A program made the translations under genes and the position numbers. From an uncultured Clostridia bacterium (GTDB lineage: Bacteria > Bacillota > Clostridia > Saccharofermentanales > Saccharofermentanaceae): a stretch of DNA of 64,000 bases. The stretch lies in assembly GCA_947303185.1 (NCBI GenBank), contig CAMYXF010000009.1, positions 1-64,000 on the forward strand. Reading direction: 5' to 3'. The first letter of the stretch is position 1. Every line of letters begins with the position of its first letter. Positions 32,418 through 41,846 of the stretch are shown here, piece after piece. A model generated the notes under the pieces. The model had not been told where the DNA came from, did not search any database, and worked only from the letters and a program-made list of their open reading frames with translations.

Positions 32418-33833
32418 ATGTACGATCCTAAATCATTAAAAGCAGAAGAATTCATCGACAACGAGGAAATCCTCGAATCCCTTAAGTACGCAGACGACAA
32501 CAAGAGCAACGTCGAAGTAATCGACGCCATTCTCGAAAAGGCAAGAGAGCTCAAGGGCCTTTCTCACCGTGACGCATCCGTTTTACTCGCATGCGACATT
32601 CCTGAAAAGAATGAAGAGATCTATGCATTAGCTGAGCAGATCAAAAAGGATTTCTACGGCAACAGAATCGTTCTTTTCGCGCCCTTATATCTTTCAAACT
32701 ACTGCATCAACGGATGCACATACTGCCCTTATCACGGAAAGAACAAGACCATTCCGAGAGTTAAGCTTACACAGGAGCAGATCAAGGCAGAGGTTATTGC
32801 ACTGCAGGACATGGGTCACAAGAGACTTGCGATTGAAGCAGGTGAGGACCCTGTAAACAATCCTATCGAATACATCCTTGAGAGCATCAAGACGATCTAT
32901 TCCATCAAGCACAAGAACGGTGCGATCAGACGTGTAAACGTTAACATCGCAGCTACAACAGTTGAGAACTACAGAAAGCTTCACGAAGCCGGAATCGGAA
33001 CATACATCCTCTTCCAGGAGACATATCACAAGGAGTCTTATGAGGTCCTTCACCCCACAGGACCCAAGCACGATTACTGCTATCACACAGAAGCTATGGA
33101 CAGAGCGATGGAAGGCGGCATCGATGATGTAGGCTTGGGCGTTCTCTTCGGACTTGATAAGTACCGCTATGAATTCGCAGGACTTCTCATGCACGCAGAA
33201 CACCTTGAAGCAGTTCACGGCGTTGGTCCTCACACAATTTCAGTACCCCGTCTTTGCCCTGCTGATGACATCGACGTAAACGATTTCTCCAACGCTATCG
33301 ACGATGATATTTTCGCGAAGATCGTTGCATGCATCAGAATCGCAGTTCCTTACACGGGCATGATCGTTTCCACACGTGAATCTCAGAAGTCCAGAGAGCG
33401 TGTTCTCCACCTCGGTATCTCACAGATCTCCGGCGGTTCAAGAACATCCGTCGGCGGTTACACACACGAGGAAAGAGTCGACGAGACAGCTCAGTTCGAC
33501 GTATCCGACACACGTACTTTGGACCAGGTAATGAAGTGGCTCATCGACATGGATTATGTTCCTTCATTCTGCACTGCATGCTACCGCGAAGGCAGGACCG
33601 GAGACAGATTCATGGCTCTCTGCAAAGCTAAGCAGATCCAGAACTGCTGCCTGCCTAATGCACTCATGACACTTAAGGAATACTTGGTTGACTACGCATC
33701 TCCTGAGACACGCGCAGCAGGCGAGATCCTCATCGAGAAGAACATTCCTGACGTTACAAACGAGAAGGCCCGTGCCGTTCTCCGCGACAGACTCGTTGCA
33801 ATCGAGAATGGTGAAAGAGATTTTAGATTCTGA
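32418..33833 (+). CDS. hydG: [FeFe]-hydrogenase H-cluster radical SAM maturase HydG (tyrosine lyase)
   Basis: This 471-residue ThiH-like tyrosine lyase makes CO and CN ligands of the H-cluster from tyrosine. The radical SAM motif is CINGCTYCPYHGKN near residue 96. The HydG-specific C-terminal second cluster is present, CTACYREGRTGD (about residue 380) followed by QNCCLPNA. The AGGSRTSVGGYTHEERVDETAQFDVSD region is also typical. The gene is complete. It is followed directly by a duplicated palindromic repeat (33846-33964) that separates it from hydF. Confidence 0.95.
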   Translation: MYDPKSLKAEEFIDNEEILESLKYADDNKSNVEVIDAILEKARELKGLSHRDASVLLACDIPEKNEEIYALAEQIKKDFYGNRIVLFAPLYLSNYCINGCTYCPYHGKNKTIPRVKLTQEQIKAEVIALQDMGHKRLAIEAGEDPVNNPIEYILESIKTIYSIKHKNGAIRRVNVNIAATTVENYRKLHEAGIGTYILFQETYHKESYEVLHPTGPKHDYCYHTEAMDRAMEGGIDDVGLGVLFGLDKYRYEFAGLLMHAEHLEAVHGVGPHTISVPRLCPADDIDVNDFSNAIDDDIFAKIVACIRIAVPYTGMIVSTRESQKSRERVLHLGISQISGGSRTSVGGYTHEERVDETAQFDVSDTRTLDQVMKWLIDMDYVPSFCTACYREGRTGDRFMALCKAKQIQNCCLPNALMTLKEYLVDYASPETRAAGEILIEKNIPDVTNEKARAVLRDRLVAIENGERDFRF

Positions 33834-33845
33834 TTGCGCTTCACT

Positions 33846-33964
33846 TGAAAAATCAGGCAAAAGTACGGCTATAGCCTGACTTTTAGCCTGATTTTTCGGG
33901 GCGGATCTCGAAAAGTACGGCAAAAAATCAGGCAGTGCCTGACAATTAGCCTGATTTTTCGAGG
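33846..33964. repeat. Duplicated palindromic repeat, word TCAGGC/GCCTGA (site R2)
   Basis: Unit 1 runs AAAAATCAGGC, AAAAGTACGGCTATAGCC, TGACTTTTAGCCTGATTTTT. Unit 2, about 75 bp later, runs AAAAAATCAGGCAGTGCC, TGACAATTAGCCTGATTTTT. Each can fold on the long AAAAATCAGGC/GCCTGATTTTT stem. The copies lie between hydG and hydF. The same skeleton occurs at 720, 41595 and 54024. Confidence 0.8.
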
Positions 33965-34008
33965 CAGCCCGGCGAAAACAGAACATGCGACAATAATTGA
34001 GGTACAAC

Positions 34009-35151
34009 ATGGAACGCACACACATCGCATTTTTCGGACGCCGCAACGCAGGCAAATCAAGCCTCGTAAACAGGTTCACATCACAGGAACTGTCGATCGT
34101 ATCTGACGTTGCGGGTACGACGACTGACCCTGTCAGAAAGACAATGGAACTGTTGCCGTTAGGACCTGTCGTAATCATCGATACACCCGGTATCGACGAT
34201 GAAGGCCAGCTCGGTTCACAGAGAATCGAGAGGAGCCTTCGCGTAATCGACGAGACGGATATTGCCATCCTTGTTGTTGATGCAGGTGCAGGTCTTGGCG
34301 ACGACGAAAATAGCCTGATCGATGCGTTCACCAAGCGCAAGATCCCTTATCTCGTTGTGTTCAACAAGAGCGATCTTGATGTGGCAATTCCTGATGTTGA
34401 GAACTCAATGTCAGTAAGCGCTCTTAAGGGCGAAGGTATCGAAGAGCTTAAGGAGAAAGTTGCAGTCATCATTAAGAACCGCAAAACACGTCCTCTCGTA
34501 TCCGACCTCGTTGAAGAAGGCGACCTCGTTGTGCTCGTTGTACCCATCGATAAATCTGCACCGAAGGACAGACTCATCCTTCCTCAGCAGATGGTAATAA
34601 GAGACCTCTTAGGCAAGGGCGCGATCCCTGTGGTCGTTAAGGATACAGAACTTGCAATCGCTCTCGAAAAGGTCGGCAAGGTAAGAATGGTCATCACCGA
34701 CAGTCAGGCTTTCGGCAAGGTGTCCAAGATCGTTCCTGCTGAGATCCCGCTTACATCATTCTCTATCCTGATGGCAAGATTCAAAGGAATTCTCGACCAG
34801 TCGATCGAAGGCGCGAACATGCTCGATAAACTTGAAAACGGCGCGAAGATCCTTATCAGCGAAGGCTGCACCCATCACCGCCAGTGCGAAGATATCGGAA
34901 CAGTAAAGCTTCCTAACTGGATCAGGGAATATACCGGTAAGGATTTTGAGTTCTCGTTTACTTCAGGACTTGAGTTTCCTAAAGACTTATCTTCGTTTGA
35001 CCTTATAATCCACTGCGGCGCATGCATGCTCGGCGAGACTGAAGTCGCATCTCGTTACCGCAAAGCCATTGAGCAGGGCGTGCCAATGACCAATTACGGT
35101 ATCGCCATAGGAAAGATGAAAGGAATACTTGCAAGGGTTATCGATTTCTAA
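34009..35151 (+). CDS. hydF: [FeFe]-hydrogenase H-cluster maturation GTPase HydF
   Basis: This 380-residue protein has an N-terminal GTPase domain with P-loop FGRRNAGKSSLV, G3 DTPGIDDEG and G4 NKSD, a dimerisation middle, and a C-terminal Fe-S domain with ACTHHRQCEDIG and HCGACMLGE. These are the expected CxH...CxxC cluster ligands. HydF is the scaffold that receives the diiron unit and hands it to HydA. The ATG at 34009 follows TGAGG. No hydrogenase structural gene (hydA) is in this window, so it must lie elsewhere in the genome. A terminator follows 10 bp after the stop. Confidence 0.95.
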   Translation: MERTHIAFFGRRNAGKSSLVNRFTSQELSIVSDVAGTTTDPVRKTMELLPLGPVVIIDTPGIDDEGQLGSQRIERSLRVIDETDIAILVVDAGAGLGDDENSLIDAFTKRKIPYLVVFNKSDLDVAIPDVENSMSVSALKGEGIEELKEKVAVIIKNRKTRPLVSDLVEEGDLVVLVVPIDKSAPKDRLILPQQMVIRDLLGKGAIPVVVKDTELAIALEKVGKVRMVITDSQAFGKVSKIVPAEIPLTSFSILMARFKGILDQSIEGANMLDKLENGAKILISEGCTHHRQCEDIGTVKLPNWIREYTGKDFEFSFTSGLEFPKDLSSFDLIIHCGACMLGETEVASRYRKAIEQGVPMTNYGIAIGKMKGILARVIDF

Positions 35152-35158
35152 AAACACT

Positions 35159-35187
35159 AAAGGGATGTCTTAACGGCATCCCTTTTT
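35159..35187 (+). terminator. Rho-independent terminator of the hyd operon
   Basis: AGGGATG (35161-35167) pairs with CATCCCT (35177-35183) around an 9-nt loop, followed by TTTTT. It lies directly after hydF. Confidence 0.85.
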
Positions 35188-35199
35188 CGAGGTGTGGCG

Positions 35200-35513
35200 T
35201 GTTTACGCACCTAAAAACGAAAATGTTCGTTTAGGCACGTAAAAAAATAAAGTGCTTTACTTACTGAAATGCAAAAACTCGATTTCAGCAAGTAAAATCT
35301 GAGTGAAAACGATCATTCTTGAGCTTAGATTACTTACTGAAATGGGAAAATGCTTTTTCAGCAAGTAAAATATCTTCATAACTAGCTTCAGATGAGAACT
35401 TTTTACTTGCTGGATTTCAAAAAATCATTTTCAGCAAGTAATGTTTCGAAAATCTGGGCAGAAGAACACTTCTTTTTACTTGCTGAAATCCATAAATCCA
35501 TTCTCAGCAAGTA
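35200..35513. repeat. Four-copy hairpin array, word TTTACTTGCTGAAAT
   Basis: There are four hairpins starting at about 35256, 35330, 35402 and 35474 (period 72-74 bp). Each is TTTACTTGCTGAAAT (or a one-base variant), a 12-14 nt loop of unrelated sequence, then TTTCAGCAAGTAAA. Spacers of about 32 nt between hairpins are unrelated to each other. A fifth hairpin with a different word (TTTACGCACCTAAA / TTTAGGCACGTAAA, about 35199-35240) precedes them. It lies between convergent genes, and no ORF is supported. Only the stems are repeated. Confidence 0.85.
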
Positions 35514-35536
35514 ATGAACTAATCTCTACGAACGTC

Positions 35537-36250
35537 TTATCTTGCAATCTTTCTTTCGGCCATCCTTGCGCCGTCGTGAACCGCGTATTCAACTATCAGT
35601 ATGACCGTAATAAGGGCAAGTAGCCCGATAAGATAATACTTTTCTCCTGTAAGCTCACATAACCACTTCAAGGGTGAATTGGCAGGTGGGTAAGACAGGA
35701 ACATGTAGTTCTGGCCGTTTTTAATGTTGAACAGATATATCGGAGGAACAGTAACCAGCAGGAAGAGGTATGAATACCAGAAATGTTTGAAAGAGACATG
35801 AGTTATTCCGCGGATGAGAAAAACTAAAGGAATAAATACGATCAGCGAATGCGTGAAGAAGCAGAGCAGGGGAAGATAAGACCAGAAAGGTCTGTAAGTC
35901 CAGTCGGGGAAAAGAAGAGCAGCGACTGACCCCGGCATTATCAGTACCAGAGATACTTCTGCAAAAAACAACTGGATCTTGCCGCGTGAGAAAGCCGCGA
36001 TCAGATTAACGAATATACCGAGATTACAGAGGTGAAGCGGCAGGAAGCCGATTAAATCACCGCCTTCTTTTACGAGCAGGTAGTCCTGGACGATCTCGCC
36101 TGCGAGGGTTGCCAGCGACAGGAGAATAACAGTAATACCGGTCTTGGTGTCTGACATTTTGCGCACTGTCAGAAGCCCTGCGGTAATTGCAGCAGCGATA
36201 ACTATGAGCATTCCGATGTGCTCGGGACAGAAATGCTGGAATGAGTCCAT
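35537..36250 (-). CDS. YwaF/TIGR02206-like integral membrane protein
   Basis: This 237-residue protein has six to seven membrane segments and a C-terminus ending in HDGARMAERKIAR. Segments LPLHLCNLGIFVNLIAAF, PGSVAALLFPDWTYRPFWSYLPLLCFFTHSLIVFIPL and NGQNYMFLSYPPANSPLKW are typical of the YwaF family, whose function is unknown. The start at 36250 is preferred. Upstream extension to 36337 lacks an SD and gives no membrane segment. The gene is convergent with the hyd operon and separated from it by the hairpin array. Confidence 0.75.
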   Translation of the reverse strand: MDSFQHFCPEHIGMLIVIAAAITAGLLTVRKMSDTKTGITVILLSLATLAGEIVQDYLLVKEGGDLIGFLPLHLCNLGIFVNLIAAFSRGKIQLFFAEVSLVLIMPGSVAALLFPDWTYRPFWSYLPLLCFFTHSLIVFIPLVFLIRGITHVSFKHFWYSYLFLLVTVPPIYLFNIKNGQNYMFLSYPPANSPLKWLCELTGEKYYLIGLLALITVILIVEYAVHDGARMAERKIAR

Positions 36251-36469
36251 CGATAAATCAGCTTTCAAATAGAATAAATCTATTGTATCACGGGGCTTTT
36301 GCACGTAAACACACCAGGCCAATGAACACCAATCCAATAGCCGATACTACAACATTATTTCCATATCCGTGTCCGATTTTGGTAAATAGTTTTCTGCTAA
36401 ACCTACCATCAAAGTGTTATTTTCTACTGTGGGTTTTACGTCCGGGATAATAACATTGAGGTAAAAACA

Positions 36470-37390
36470 ATGAAGAAAACGATACTTACAAAGGTTGTTT
36501 CAGCAGTTCTCTGCGCTTCCATGGCCATGTCTTTTGCGTCATGCTCGGCAAAAGCGCCCAAGGAGACAGATGAAGAGGAAGAGACAACACTTATCTCAAA
36601 GCCTGAAAACGGCGGTGAGACTTCGGAGGAGACTTCTGAGACCACAGCCGAGACTACTGAAGCTACGACAGAAGCAACAACTGAGGCCACGACTGAGGCT
36701 ACTACAACGGCAACTACTGCTCCGAAGGTCAATCCTTACGACAGATTCATTGTAGACTATGCAAACGCGATGAAAGATCCTTCGGATACATGGTATTACG
36801 GACCTGATTACGAGGGCGATACTGTTTTCCCTCCGGAAGGCACGGTCGGACTTTATATCTTCCAGAACATCGAAGCTTTCGGTTACACGCTCGTTGATCT
36901 TGATAAGGACGGTACGGACGAACTCATTATTGGAGGTAAGCGCATATATGGTGACGGAACTTCCTCTGTGGATGTTACAGGAGTTGTTGTACTGACTGGT
37001 GAAGACGAGTATAAGATCGTTGCGGCCGGTTGGGACAGAAGCACACTCACTTATACCGGCGGACTCATGTTTGTTAACTCCGGATCAGGCGGAGCATCCC
37101 TTCATATCGACACAATTTACCAATATAACAATGTTACAAAGCAGATGGATACTGTATGTGAGCTCGTTACCGAGTATGAAGGCCGCGATGCAGACGGAAA
37201 TATGATTGTTCATTATTCGCTGTTCGAAGGTGACAATTATCACTACAACGCGTCATCAGCTTATGAGAGCGAAGATGCCTCATGTCATGACGATGAAGCC
37301 ATGAACAAATACAACCAGATGCTGGAAGCTGCCAACAAGGATATTGAAAGCACTTCCGCGATCGAATGGACCAAAGTCCCTCTTAATTAA
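36470..37390 (+). CDS. Lipoprotein with Thr-rich linker and DxDxDG loop
   Basis: This 306-residue protein has signal peptide MKKTILTKVVSAVLCASMAM with lipobox ASCS. A linker of about 45 residues follows, made almost only of Thr, Glu and Ala (TTEATTEATTEATT), as in surface proteins that cross the wall. A beta-rich domain then opens NPYDRFIVDYANAMKDPSDTWYYG and carries VDLDKDGTDELIIGG, a loop shared with the lipoprotein at 14909. The linker is a short tandem DNA repeat and probably varies in length. The function is unknown. Confidence 0.75.
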   Translation: MKKTILTKVVSAVLCASMAMSFASCSAKAPKETDEEEETTLISKPENGGETSEETSETTAETTEATTEATTEATTEATTTATTAPKVNPYDRFIVDYANAMKDPSDTWYYGPDYEGDTVFPPEGTVGLYIFQNIEAFGYTLVDLDKDGTDELIIGGKRIYGDGTSSVDVTGVVVLTGEDEYKIVAAGWDRSTLTYTGGLMFVNSGSGGASLHIDTIYQYNNVTKQMDTVCELVTEYEGRDADGNMIVHYSLFEGDNYHYNASSAYESEDASCHDDEAMNKYNQMLEAANKDIESTSAIEWTKVPLN

Positions 37391-37408
37391 GGATATTTAG
37401 TGTATTTT

Positions 37409-37446
37409 ATGGCCCCCGGACCGCTTAGGATCCAGGGGCCTTTTTT
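37409..37446 (+). terminator. Rho-independent terminator
   Basis: GGCCCC (37411-37416) and GGGGCC (37435-37440), with an inner GGA/TCC helix, are followed by TTTTTT (37441-37446). Confidence 0.85.
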
Positions 37447-37574
37447 ATTGCCAAGTTCGCGAAAAACAGGTCCTCACAATCAAATTTCCATTTTGTTCAT
37501 CAAAATACATTGAAAAGTACCCTTATTCATATAATAATTATAAAAGAAGTTTAAGGAAGTTGTTGAGGGAACAG

Positions 37575-40124
37575 ATGAAGACCAACAGAAGGACGTTGTT
37601 ACTGACGCTGGGTGTGACTTTTGTCTTGATGGCATTGCTCACCACATATACGACCAGCCTTATGTATACGTCATCTAATACATATATCCACGAGCTTGGT
37701 AATGATAAGGCTTCAGCCGTTACGGCTGACCTTGAGAATTATCTCGAGAACGCAAACTCTGTTCTCTGGGTTGCTGCCGATACGGTAGACCACATGGTTG
37801 AGAACGGCGCCACCAAAGAAGAGATCATCGAATACATCACCCGTGAGTCAGCAAATACTGCAGACCAGTTTGATGACAGCTATACCGGTATTTACGGCGT
37901 CATCAACGGCGAATACTTAGACGGTCTGGGCTGGATACCTCCGGAAGGTTACGATGCCACAACAAGAGACTGGTATAAGGAAGCTGTTGCAGCAGGCGGA
38001 CAGACGATGGTCGTATCTCCTTACATCGATGACCAGACAGGAGATGTAATTCTCCAGATTTGTAAAGCTCTTTCCGATACGAATAACGTTCTGGGCATGG
38101 ATCTCACTCTTACAGGCGTTCAGGAAACAGTCGAAGATTTGACGATCAATGGCAGCGGCTATGCATTTATCCTTGATTACGACGGAACAGTCATTGCGCA
38201 CCGCGACCCCGATGAGAAGGGTAAGAACTACAAAGACGATCCTGATACGGATGAAATCTACGACCAGATCATGAGCGCCGAGAAGGGCAATTTCAACATG
38301 GTCATAGAAGGCAAGGAGTGTACTGTCTTTGTCGATGACATCCTTTCACAATGGCACCTGGCGATCGTTGTCGAGACCAGTGCTCTCTTTAAGGATACGA
38401 GAAAAGTTCTTCTCGTAAGCATGCTCGTCGGATTCGTTGTTTTCGCGTTGATCTCAGTATTCTACATCATGGGTTACAACCATGAGCGTAAGTTCAACAA
38501 GCGTATGGAAGAAGTCAATGCGCTTGAGCAGAAGAGAGAATACGAGGCGAAGATCCTGATGCTCGAGAAGTCGGCCGCCGACAGCGCGAACAAGGCGAAG
38601 AGTAACTTCCTTGCAGACATGTCGCACGAGATCAGAACGCCTATCAATGCCGTTCTCGGTATGAATGAGATGATCTTAAGAGAGTCAAAAGACGACCAGA
38701 TCCTTGAGTATTCATCCAACATTAAGAGCGCGGGCAATACGCTTCTTTCAATCATTAATAACATTCTCGATTTCTCCAAGATCGAAGATGGCAAGATGTC
38801 TTTGGTTCCTGTTGAATTCGACTTTGCAGAACTCATCAACAGTCTTGTCAATTCGATCAGTGAGCGTGCGCGTTCCAAGAATCTCGGACTCGTTGTTGAT
38901 ATCGATGAGTCAGTTCCGTCAAAGCTTTACGGCGATGACGTAAGACTCAGCCAGGTAATAATGAACCTTCTTACAAATGCCGTTAAGTATACAGAGAACG
39001 GCAGCGTTACCCTTATGGTCCGTAACATCGGAATCAATGAAGACAGCGTTAAGCTCAGCTTCGACGTAATCGACACGGGTATCGGCATCAAGGAAGAAGA
39101 TCTGGGCAAGCTCTTTGAATCTTTCGAGAGAATCGAAGAAAAGCGCAACCGTCATATCGAAGGTACGGGCCTTGGTATTTCAATCGTCGTTAAGCTCCTT
39201 GCCATGATGGACAGTAAGCTTGATGTTGAGAGTAAATACGGCGTCGGTTCTGTATTTGGTTTTGAGTTGTCTCTTCCTGTTGTTGATGCGACACCCATCG
39301 GTAAGTTCGATGAGAAGAGAAAGGCACGTGTTAACCGTGATGATGCTGACCGTATCTACGCTCCTGATGCAAAGGTCCTTGTTACTGATGATAACGCAAT
39401 GAACCTCAAGGTTGCAGTCAACTTCCTTAAGATCTTCGGCATTACACCCGTTACATGTTCTTCCGGTCTTGAGACTATCGAGCTCATGAAAAAGGATAAC
39501 TTCAACATTGTTTTCCTTGACCACATGATGCCTGTCCTGGATGGTTTTGAGACACTTAAGGCTCTGAAGGATGAGGGCCTTCTTAACGATACAAAGATCA
39601 TCGCCCTGACTGCAAATGCCGTTGTAGGTGCTGAAGAAATGTATCTCAATGCAGGTTTTGACGGCTATCTTTCAAAGCCTGTCACTATCGATAATTTCGA
39701 GAAGGCACTTAAGACTTATCTGCCTGAATATCTTATCTCAGAGTCGAAAAAAGCTCCTGAAAAACATAACGATCCTTTCTCTCTGGACAAGGCACGTTCG
39801 CTTGGACTTAACGTTGATGCGGCTCTCGGATATGCGGGCGGTGAGGAAGACTTCTACATGGAGCTTCTTACCGACTATGCAAACAGTGTTGATGAGAGAT
39901 GCGATTCACTCGAATCTTTCCTTACAGCAAACGATCTGCATAACTATGAGATCCTCATCCATTCTCTTAAGAGCACATCCAGAATGGTCGGTGCTGACAA
40001 TCTGTCTGAACAGGCCAGGGATCTGCAGGAGGCTGCAGGCAAGGGAGACATGGATTTTGTAAAGGAACACCATCCTGAATTCGTAAAGGGCTTCAGGGCG
40101 TTGTCAGAGAAGATCCTCAGCTGA
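37575..40124 (+). CDS. Hybrid sensor histidine kinase: dCache, HisKA, HATPase, REC, HPt
   Basis: This 849-residue phosphorelay kinase has a membrane segment near 8-30, an exported Cache-type sensor to about 275 (TRDWYKEAVAAGGQTMVVSPYIDDQTG), and a second segment near 276-300. The H-box FLADMSHEIRTPINAVLGM (phospho-His near 350) is followed by an ATPase domain (N-box MNLLTNAVKYT, DTGIGI, GTGLGIS), a receiver (LVTDDNAMNLKVA, FLDHMMP) and an HPt tail (HSLKSTSRMVG, near 810). All phosphotransfer residues are visible, so the protein should be a complete relay, like BarA. No partner response regulator is adjacent. The start at 37575 follows GAGGGA. Confidence 0.92.
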   Translation: MKTNRRTLLLTLGVTFVLMALLTTYTTSLMYTSSNTYIHELGNDKASAVTADLENYLENANSVLWVAADTVDHMVENGATKEEIIEYITRESANTADQFDDSYTGIYGVINGEYLDGLGWIPPEGYDATTRDWYKEAVAAGGQTMVVSPYIDDQTGDVILQICKALSDTNNVLGMDLTLTGVQETVEDLTINGSGYAFILDYDGTVIAHRDPDEKGKNYKDDPDTDEIYDQIMSAEKGNFNMVIEGKECTVFVDDILSQWHLAIVVETSALFKDTRKVLLVSMLVGFVVFALISVFYIMGYNHERKFNKRMEEVNALEQKREYEAKILMLEKSAADSANKAKSNFLADMSHEIRTPINAVLGMNEMILRESKDDQILEYSSNIKSAGNTLLSIINNILDFSKIEDGKMSLVPVEFDFAELINSLVNSISERARSKNLGLVVDIDESVPSKLYGDDVRLSQVIMNLLTNAVKYTENGSVTLMVRNIGINEDSVKLSFDVIDTGIGIKEEDLGKLFESFERIEEKRNRHIEGTGLGISIVVKLLAMMDSKLDVESKYGVGSVFGFELSLPVVDATPIGKFDEKRKARVNRDDADRIYAPDAKVLVTDDNAMNLKVAVNFLKIFGITPVTCSSGLETIELMKKDNFNIVFLDHMMPVLDGFETLKALKDEGLLNDTKIIALTANAVVGAEEMYLNAGFDGYLSKPVTIDNFEKALKTYLPEYLISESKKAPEKHNDPFSLDKARSLGLNVDAALGYAGGEEDFYMELLTDYANSVDERCDSLESFLTANDLHNYEILIHSLKSTSRMVGADNLSEQARDLQEAAGKGDMDFVKEHHPEFVKGFRALSEKILS

Positions 40125-40128
40125 TAAT

Positions 40129-41517
40129 TTATATCTCAGGATTGCTGTATACTTCCGAGTTTTCAAATTTGATCTTGGCTTTTGAATCGTAGTAAGTCTC
40201 GGCTGAAGGCCTGGGACCTACGACCATGTTGGTCTCGTTAAGAAGATCAATATACGAATCGTGCCTCTTGGCAGAAAGTTTTGTAATCGGCCTTGTTACG
40301 AATTCGAGGACCGGTTCTGCTTTCTGGAAGCCGGCGAATTTTGTAAGGACTCCCGAAATAAGAAGTATTGCAATAGGGGATGCGCAGACAAGAAGCGCCA
40401 GCAAGAAGAACAGTCCTGCGCTCGACATGATGAATTTCATTCCGAGATAGAACAGTGCTGCAAGGAACGCCAGGAATATCGCGATGACCATGATTACGAG
40501 CAGGGCGTCAACTGTTCTATGACCTATTAGACGCATTCTTCTCTTTGTTTTATCAACGGGCAGATAACCGTCGGTTTTGCCAGTCTGTCCGTTTACAGCG
40601 ATCATGTAATTCTTGTTGTCGTATTTGTAGTTCAGGAACCATACGGGATAGAGAGCATAGGTATGCTCAAGATCGTAAGGCTTTACGCCGCATGCTCCGA
40701 ACTTGATCGAATCGTAGCCGCTGAAAGACATTGCGGCAGTCTCTCTGCCGTATTCCTGCATGCGCAAAAGAATGCGGTCGCAGAGATTATCCGAAGTCAG
40801 ATTAAATTTCTGTGCATAGAATCCCTGCAGGTAAGAAGAATTGAATTCCACTCTCTGCGAAATGTCGAACGGCTCGATCGCTTCCATCAGTCCGTCGGCG
40901 ATCTCGAGTGAACCGTCGAAAGGAACGTTGTTGTATTTAACGTCAAAGTCTGACATCAGCTGATACTTGTCTTTGTAAACAGTACGCTGCTTAAGACCGT
41001 CTCCTCTGGCGCTGACTTTACATCTTGAGCTCATTATCCAGAAGGGCACGTAAATGCCCTGAATGTTATTTAGGTTGCTCTTGTTAAAGTAATCGCGCGG
41101 CACGTATTTCTTGCCCTGCGCAAATTCGATGAACTTTTCTTTCGCTTCTTCTTTTGTGATCTTAAACGGGATAATGTAATCCGGTCTGAACTGCTTTGTA
41201 AGTCTTTTGGTAATGATGGCAGGTGATCCGCAGAAGGAGCAGCATGTGGCAGACGTGTTCTTGTCGGTGATTAGTTCCGCGCCGCAGTTGTCACATACGA
41301 TCGCGCACTTGTCGTCTTCTTTCTCATCTGCAGCGCCTTTATCGATGTCCGGGAGCAGATTTAAAAGCTCGAGTTTTTCAGGTGTATAGGTGTTACCGCA
41401 GAAGCCGCATTTGAGCACCTGTCCGACGGGATCGAAAACAAGCTTGCCTCCGCATGACGGACACTTTGAGTCTTTTGAAGAATATACATTGATATCTTCG
41501 GCAGGTACGCCCGGCAT
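40129..41517 (-). CDS. Zinc-ribbon membrane protein, paralogue 3
   Basis: This 462-residue protein is the longest of the three paralogues (others at 3016 and 10806). Its N-terminal CPSC/CGFC ribbon, second CDNC/CSFC ribbon near 80-105 and core GIYVPFWIMSS ... YPVWFLNYKYDNKNYMIAVNGQTGKTDG match. A region of about 120 residues follows that is absent from the others, with two or three membrane segments (VDALLVIMVIAIFLAFLAALFYLGM, SAGLFFLLALLVCASPIAILLI) and a polar tail. The start at 41517 has a GGGAGG SD. The function is unknown. Confidence 0.7.
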   Translation of the reverse strand: MPGVPAEDINVYSSKDSKCPSCGGKLVFDPVGQVLKCGFCGNTYTPEKLELLNLLPDIDKGAADEKEDDKCAIVCDNCGAELITDKNTSATCCSFCGSPAIITKRLTKQFRPDYIIPFKITKEEAKEKFIEFAQGKKYVPRDYFNKSNLNNIQGIYVPFWIMSSRCKVSARGDGLKQRTVYKDKYQLMSDFDVKYNNVPFDGSLEIADGLMEAIEPFDISQRVEFNSSYLQGFYAQKFNLTSDNLCDRILLRMQEYGRETAAMSFSGYDSIKFGACGVKPYDLEHTYALYPVWFLNYKYDNKNYMIAVNGQTGKTDGYLPVDKTKRRMRLIGHRTVDALLVIMVIAIFLAFLAALFYLGMKFIMSSAGLFFLLALLVCASPIAILLISGVLTKFAGFQKAEPVLEFVTRPITKLSAKRHDSYIDLLNETNMVVGPRPSAETYYDSKAKIKFENSEVYSNPEI

Positions 41518-41594
41518 AGTTAACCTCCCATATTCCATAAACCGATATTCCAATACTTATTATACTATCTGTATTCCCACAAGTAATCCGAAGC

Positions 41595-41710
41595 GCAAAA
41601 AATCAGGTAAAAGTACGGCTATAGCCTGATTAATTGCCTGATTTTTTCGAACTAACTGCAAAAAATCAGGTAGAAGTACGGCTGAAGCCTGACTTTTGCC
41701 TGACTTTTCC
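41595..41710. repeat. Duplicated palindromic repeat (site R3)
   Basis: Two units start at about 41597 and 41659 (period about 62 bp). Each is AAAAAATCAGGT, then AGTACGGCT, then a GCCTGA-ending block and TTTT. They share the skeleton of R1, R2 and R4, with word TCAGGT/GCCTGA. The site lies between the divergent zinc-ribbon and XRE genes. Confidence 0.8.
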
Positions 41711-41846
41711 AAACAGAAATAGGGATATCGATACCGGGTTGAGTCCGATTCAACTGTCCGTTGTTTGAAAAAGAACTGGATTAGCAATACGATATCATCA
41801 GGATGCATGCACGACTAAAAACTACGAATACTAAGGAGATATAAAG

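Noticed and set aside
35256..35513. CRISPR array
   Set aside because: Repeats are inverted arms around short loops, not identical direct repeats with unique 30-40 nt spacers; no cas genes are nearby.
36620..36720. Mobile element or repeat insertion
   Set aside because: It encodes the Thr/Glu/Ala linker of a lipoprotein in frame.
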